Below are positions 34,296 to 37,521 of a stretch of DNA of 37,521 nt, piece by piece; the stretch's first letter is position 1, and each line of letters starts with the position of its first letter. This DNA comes from a virus, in the IMG/VR virus record IMGVR_UViG_3300042868_005261, positions 1 to 37,521 of that record; one strand, written 5' to 3'. Made by a program: the position numbers and the translations under genes. The notes below the pieces were generated by a model, which had not been told where the DNA came from, did no database searches, and saw only the letters and a program-made list of their open reading frames with translations.

Positions 34296-34466
34296 ATGAA
34301 AAATAGAGAATTAATATATGATTTGGCTAAAAAATTGGATTTGATAATAGAGGTTACCAAAGACGGTAAATATGCTGGTAAATATAAATTTATTAATAAA
34401 AAACTACATAAACTAAAAGAAGATGAGAAACTCAACGATAATAGTAAAGAAAAAGAGATGCGTTAG
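34296..34466 (+). CDS. Small early ORF, possibly leaderless (56 aa)
   Basis: Translated by hand: MKNRELIYDLAKKLDLIIEV, then TKDGKYAGKYKFINKKLHKL and a charged end EKEMR, stop TAG at 34464-34466. It overlaps the NinG-like gene by 44 bases in another frame, a common operon layout. The ATG lies only 3 bases after the predicted -7 box, so either the mRNA is leaderless, the true promoter lies further upstream, or this ORF is untranslated leader. The composition is Lys-rich and helical. No function recognised. Confidence 0.4.
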   Translation: MKNRELIYDLAKKLDLIIEVTKDGKYAGKYKFINKKLHKLKEDEKLNDNSKEKEMR

Positions 34467-34959
34467 ATGCGGAAACATTGATTACCATTTTTCAAAAAAG
34501 ATGTGTAAACAATGCGCTACTATTGAATCTACACAAAAAAGAATGGAAGAATTTGAAGATGATGGAGAAAGCTTTCAAAATTTAGTTTCAGATTTGGATC
34601 ATGTATTTAGCCAATACATAAGATGTAAATATGCAGATAAACAAGGTATGGTAGAATGTTATACATCTGGCAAAAAGATGAAATGGCAGGAAATACAATG
34701 CGGTCACTTTATTCCCAGAGCAAATCTTGGCACCAGATGGTTAGAGGCTAATTGTAGACCACAATCTATGGAAGAAAATTACTTTAAAATGGGTAATTTA
34801 GAAGAATTTGAATACAAACTTGATGCAGAAAACAATGGGGTAGTAGAGTATTTGAGAGAGTTGGCCAGACAGGTTGCTAAGCCTACAAAAGAAGAGTTAA
34901 AGTCTTTAATTATTGAGTATAGATCAAAGCTGAATCTAATAAAGAAGAAATTTAATTAA
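34423..34959 (+). CDS. NinG-like recombination nuclease with altered zinc site
   Basis: This 178-aa protein has an N-terminal zinc ribbon C13-x2-C16-x11-C28-x2-C31. A NinG/Rap-type core follows: LDHVFSQYIRCKYAD, QEIQCGHFIPRANLGTRWLE with Gly94-His95, and NCRPQS with EENYFKMGN. NinG proteins are Holliday-junction/branched-DNA endonucleases of phage recombination. In most relatives two CxxC pairs bind zinc in the core; here they read C79-x2-S82 and S115-x2-E118, so three of four ligands are replaced. The catalytic-type GH and Asn119 remain. It heads the rightward early block with the exonuclease further down. Confidence 0.7.
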   Translation: MRNSTIIVKKKRCVRCGNIDYHFSKKMCKQCATIESTQKRMEEFEDDGESFQNLVSDLDHVFSQYIRCKYADKQGMVECYTSGKKMKWQEIQCGHFIPRANLGTRWLEANCRPQSMEENYFKMGNLEEFEYKLDAENNGVVEYLRELARQVAKPTKEELKSLIIEYRSKLNLIKKKFN

Positions 34960-34972
34960 ATTTATTTTTTTT

Positions 34973-34987
34973 AATTAAATTAATTAA
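34973..34987. repeat. 15-bp AT element, copy 3 (inverted)
   Basis: AATTAAATTAATTAA is the exact reverse complement of the copies at 29164 and 34271; it lies directly before the -7 box at 34990-34997. Confidence 0.55.
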
Positions 34988-34989
34988 AT

Positions 34990-34997
34990 TAATTTTG
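34990..34997 (+). promoter_or_regulatory. Predicted promoter (-7 TAATTTTG) for small genes and exonuclease
   Basis: TAATTTTG fits TAnnTTTG and lies 25 bases before the ATG at 35023, in the 63-bp gap after the NinG-like gene. There is no clear TTTG at -33; only a T-run. Confidence 0.5.
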
Positions 34998-35022
34998 TAC
35001 TCAAATATTAAAAACACATAAA

Positions 35023-35220
35023 ATGGCAAGAAACATTAGTCCAGATTCGGTATCAAGCAAGGTATCAGAACTGCAAGTAGGAGAAAGTTTACTATTAGAA
35101 AACCCGTATACATCTGTAATGGTTATGGTTTCTAATCTAAAAAGAAAAGAAGAACACAAAAACAAAGTATTCAAGATTAAGACAACTGAAAAACAAACGA
35201 ATGTAACTAGAATAAAATAA
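35023..35220 (+). CDS. Small conserved early protein (65 aa)
   Basis: MARNISPDSVSSKVSELQVG continues with strands and a basic C-terminus (LKRKEEHKNKVFKIKTTEKQ) ending TRIK. The pattern 'L-VGESLLLENP' then a basic helix and strands resembles small beta-type early phage proteins, but no family can be named. Five bases separate it from the next gene, in an operon ending with the secreted protein. Confidence 0.5.
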   Translation: MARNISPDSVSSKVSELQVGESLLLENPYTSVMVMVSNLKRKEEHKNKVFKIKTTEKQTNVTRIK

Positions 35221-35225
35221 GTATT

Positions 35226-35597
35226 ATGCATATACAAACCATCCACTACACCAGAACATTTAATTTAGGTAATTATTCATCAGAAAAAATAGGAGTTGAG
35301 TTTGCACTGAATCCGGGAGAATCAGCAGACAAAGCTCTTGATAATGCAAGGCAACTAGTAGAAGAATACCATAAAAAGAGTGTTAAGCAAATTGAAGAAG
35401 CTGGGTTTTATTTTGAACAAGATGAACCAATTGCTGAAAAGGTAATACCAACACAGTCAAAAAAGACGTTAACAGAAAGAACAAAAGAGTTTATTGATTC
35501 TTGCACAACAAAACAAGAATTAAAAGCTTGGGAACTAATGTGTAAAAACAATCCTGAATTGCTGGAATATTATAATAACAAACTAAACAACCTTTAA
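35226..35597 (+). CDS. Conserved phage protein of unknown function upstream of exonuclease (123 aa)
   Basis: The N-terminal beta part (IHYTRTFNLGNYSSEKIGVE, then ALNPGESADKALDNARQLV) resembles a domain I recall from phage recombination regions ('tR.fNlGNy...kig.e'). The C-terminal 40 residues are helical (TLTERTKEFIDSCTTKQELK). It lies 2 bases upstream of the PD-(D/E)XK exonuclease, so the two may act together. Role unproven. Confidence 0.55.
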   Translation: MHIQTIHYTRTFNLGNYSSEKIGVEFALNPGESADKALDNARQLVEEYHKKSVKQIEEAGFYFEQDEPIAEKVIPTQSKKTLTERTKEFIDSCTTKQELKAWELMCKNNPELLEYYNNKLNNL

Positions 35598-35599
35598 TT

Positions 35600-36328
35600 A
35601 TGAACTGGAGTGAAACACTTATTAGATCAAGTTCTGTTGGGTACTTAATGACAGAGCCGGTAACTAAAGCCGACAAAGAAGCTGGTGTATTATCAAAAAC
35701 TGCACAAAAACATTTAATTGAAGTTTATATCGCTGAGAAATATGGTAGAAAGCGAGATATACAAACAAAGCAAATGAAGAAAGGTGTTGAAGTTGAAGAT
35801 GATTCAATTGATCTTTTAAATAATTTTTGGGGAGTAGATTATGATAAAAATGAACATAGATTTACTAATGATTACATATCAGGGCATCCAGATATAATTA
35901 CTGTTAATCCAAATAAGGTTATTGATATTAAATCAAGTTATGACCTTTGGACATTCTTAGGAAATATACCAGATAAACTTGATAATTTGTATTACTGGCA
36001 GCTTCAATCTTACATGTGGCTTACAGCTGCTACTAGTGGACATATTGCATATTGTCTTGTAAATACACCATTCAATATTATTGAACAAGAAAAAAGATAT
36101 TTACTTAATAAGATGAATGTTATTTCAGAAGAAAGCCCAGAATATGTAAAAGAAGCTCTTAAATTAGAATTTAGTTTGACTTTTGATGATATTGATATTT
36201 CAGAAAGAATATTAATATTTAATGTTGAAAGAAACGAGGATGATATTTTAAAGATTCAACATAAGGTAGAAAAAGCAAGAGAATTTTTATTTGAACTTGA
36301 AAACAAACATTTAAATTTCAATAAATGA
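35600..36328 (+). CDS. PD-(D/E)XK exonuclease (YqaJ/lambda-Exo-like)
   Basis: In this 242-aa protein the N-terminal SSSVGYLMTEP and KKGVEVEDDSIDLL (Lys61-Gly62, Glu66) match the start of phage recombination nucleases. The catalytic core is SGHPDII (Asp98) and VIDIKSS (Asp109-x-Lys111), followed by YYWQLQSYMWL, the QxxxY/YWQLQ helix typical of YqaJ and lambda Exo families. It would resect DNA ends for annealing-type recombination. No annealing protein (Beta/RecT/Erf) is recognised nearby; the SSB at 31019-31357 or an unidentified gene may serve. The stop overlaps the next ATG by 4 bases. Confidence 0.75.
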   Translation: MNWSETLIRSSSVGYLMTEPVTKADKEAGVLSKTAQKHLIEVYIAEKYGRKRDIQTKQMKKGVEVEDDSIDLLNNFWGVDYDKNEHRFTNDYISGHPDIITVNPNKVIDIKSSYDLWTFLGNIPDKLDNLYYWQLQSYMWLTAATSGHIAYCLVNTPFNIIEQEKRYLLNKMNVISEESPEYVKEALKLEFSLTFDDIDISERILIFNVERNEDDILKIQHKVEKAREFLFELENKHLNFNK

Positions 36329-36675
36329 CCGGAGCTAATATCATAAGTGCAATCCAAAATTTAAAAATGGCTCAAGAGCAATTAGAAGATTTTTGCAGGC
36401 AGTTCCCCAACTCACAGGGCGAAAGAATATTTAAAAATTATAGTAAAAAAATAGATTGGATTTTTAATGATATTATAACCCACCCGTTCCTTACAACTGA
36501 AGTTAGACTTGGAATTAAAAACGAAATACAAAGTGATGTTTTTGCAGTTCCAGCTATAGTTGAAAAGGTTGCTTTATTGAACCCAGAACAAAGAGAAATT
36601 ATAGAGTCCACATTAGATGCTATGATAAACGGAGAAGAAGTAAAAATTGTTGACATTAACGAAATAAATAAATAA
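36325..36675 (+). CDS. Helical early protein of unknown function (116 aa)
   Basis: An almost wholly helical protein (NIISAIQNLKMAQEQLEDFC; FLTTEVRLGIKNEIQ; LNPEQREIIESTLDAMING), acidic, with no motif recognised. It is translationally coupled to the exonuclease by a 4-base overlap, which suggests a partner or accessory role in the recombination step (inference). Confidence 0.5.
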   Translation: MTGANIISAIQNLKMAQEQLEDFCRQFPNSQGERIFKNYSKKIDWIFNDIITHPFLTTEVRLGIKNEIQSDVFAVPAIVEKVALLNPEQREIIESTLDAMINGEEVKIVDINEINK

Positions 36676-36677
36676 AA

Positions 36678-36950
36678 ATGGCTAAGAAAAAAGAAAAAGA
36701 ACTCAACCTACCATCTAATGCACAAGTACTTGATGGATGCGACTTTTGTATGCAATTTGATTATGATGATCCACATGTAATTGGTGCTAGTGAAAGCTCA
36801 GATGGCGTAATGGAAATTGTATTGAAGTCTTACATGGACGTTGGTATAACATTTTTATGTCCAACAACCGGAAAAAAGCTAAGACTATTTGCAAGGCCAT
36901 TATCAGACAAAGGCAGACAAATTTTAGAAATGCAAGCAGAACAAGATTAA
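36678..36950 (+). CDS. Small Cys-containing early protein (90 aa)
   Basis: A charged start (MAKKKEKELNLPS) precedes DGCDFCMQFDYD with a CxxC pair, then beta strands (MEIVLKSYMDVGITFLCPTT) and a basic end. A single CxxC plus one further Cys is too few for a clear zinc finger. Function unknown; it follows the preceding stop by 2 bases. Confidence 0.5.
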   Translation: MAKKKEKELNLPSNAQVLDGCDFCMQFDYDDPHVIGASESSDGVMEIVLKSYMDVGITFLCPTTGKKLRLFARPLSDKGRQILEMQAEQD

Positions 36951-36969
36951 TAACCACAAAACCAAAAAA

Positions 36970-37515
36970 ATGAAAAAGCTAATAACAACCACACTAATCA
37001 TTATTTTCTTAGTAAACACTGCAATGTCACAGATATTTGATGGCATTAATTTAAAAGAAGATAGGAATCTTTTATTATCAAAGTTAAAAACAAAAGGATT
37101 TACTTTTGATTACGCAGCAGGTGAAACCACAAAACTTTCAGGAGAATACGATAACAAACTTGCTAGGGTATATATAGTAAACACCGTTAAATCAAATAAG
37201 CCAGTTGTATTAACGGCTTATGTTGGAGATGCTAATACATGGGATGAATTAGTTGCAAACTATAAAAAGTATGTAAAAGTATTTTCAGACAAATACGGCA
37301 ACCCAGATATGTATTCAGAATCTTTTAAATCACCTTACGACAAAGACTTTAAGGGATATGAAATGGAAGCGGTGAGAAATGAAAAGTCAAACTTTATTTC
37401 TGAATGGACTAGAGATGGTATTAATTATTCGGTAGAGATATTTCAATACAATAGTATAATTATTACATACAGGAACGAAGAAAATTACAGGATAAATAAG
37501 ATGGAGTTGAAGTAA
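36970..37515 (+). CDS. Secreted or periplasmic protein (signal peptide), host-type family
   Basis: In this 181-aa protein residues 1-20 are a Sec signal peptide (MKKLITTTLIIIFLVNTAMS, cleavage before Gln21). The mature part is alpha/beta (LLLSKLKTKGFTFDY; VVLTAYVGDANTWDELVANY; SVEIFQYNSIIITYRN), a pattern I recall from secreted proteins of Bacteroidetes chromosomes. It is unusual next to recombination genes and could modify the cell envelope of an infected cell, for example to exclude other phages or protect the host, but nothing here proves that. No lipobox Cys follows the signal, so it is probably periplasmic or exported. The gene ends 6 bases before the window edge. Confidence 0.6.
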   Translation: MKKLITTTLIIIFLVNTAMSQIFDGINLKEDRNLLLSKLKTKGFTFDYAAGETTKLSGEYDNKLARVYIVNTVKSNKPVVLTAYVGDANTWDELVANYKKYVKVFSDKYGNPDMYSESFKSPYDKDFKGYEMEAVRNEKSNFISEWTRDGINYSVEIFQYNSIIITYRNEENYRINKMELK

Positions 37516-37521
37516 ATAATA

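Noticed and set aside
1-37521. tRNA genes, CRISPR arrays, insertion sequences and integrase/attachment site
   Set aside because: I saw no cloverleaf, regularly spaced palindromic repeats, transposase or integrase in either strand; reading by eye can miss a tRNA, so a scan would be decisive.
1-37521. Lysis cassette (endolysin, holin, spanin)
   Set aside because: No lysozyme, amidase or holin pattern was found in any gene, including the giant internal proteins; such genes probably lie beyond the window.

Overview
The window looks like most of a tailed double-stranded DNA phage genome infecting a member of the Bacteroidota (Bacteroidetes). Five things point to this host group. The DNA is AT-rich. 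Start codons follow A/T-rich leaders rather than Shine-Dalgarno sequences. Intergenic regions carry the Bacteroidetes -7 box TAnnTTTG, twice with ATTG exactly 19 bp upstream. The primase is of the BT4734/VirE_N type. The GroES-like protein has a Bacteroidetes-style GGLFIP loop. The morphogenesis genes (portal of about 800 aa, TerL, capsid protein, ring or connector proteins, a very large tail protein, big alanine-rich internal proteins, no tape measure, no sheath) suggest a short-tailed, podovirus-like virion, distantly like crAss-like phages. That is inference from gene order and protein character. No integrase, DNA polymerase or recognisable lysis gene is in the window, and the left edge cuts a gene, so the genome is incomplete here.

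Layout. Positions 1-29161 are one leftward late block. Read in transcription order from 29161 it holds a GroES-like or unknown protein, a possible small terminase, large terminase, portal, two small structural proteins, scaffold, major capsid protein, a capsid-associated protein, an intrinsic terminator, three connector or ring proteins with a GroES co-chaperonin among them, a 1440-aa tail protein with threonine-rich linkers, a conserved virion protein, a cupin, internal virion proteins, a ferritin, another giant internal protein, then tail-fibre genes ending in a collagen-like fibre that runs off the left edge. Internal promoters are predicted before the ring proteins and before the fibre genes.

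Positions 29283-29960 are a short isolated rightward unit with its own promoter and terminator. It encodes two paralogous small proteins, one ending in the same threonine-rich TTTTTTAAP sequence as the tail protein. Positions 29974-34186 are a leftward early/replication block: HTH regulator, replisome organiser (DUF4373-like), primase-helicase, SSB, winged-helix protein and several small conserved proteins including a 40-aa basic one. Positions 34296-37515 are a rightward early block: a 56-aa ORF, a NinG-like nuclease, small proteins, a PD-(D/E)XK exonuclease and a secreted protein.

How the parts work together. Two divergent control regions (29162-29282 and 34187-34295) set the programme, and both carry an identical 15-bp AT-rich element that recurs, inverted, before 35023. 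The replication block provides a self-contained primase-helicase, SSB and loader. The late block builds the head (scaffold, capsid, portal, TerL), seals it with ring proteins and adds fibres, helped by a phage co-chaperonin. The most unusual passenger is a ferritin with an intact diiron-site spacing, encoded inside the virion-protein operon.
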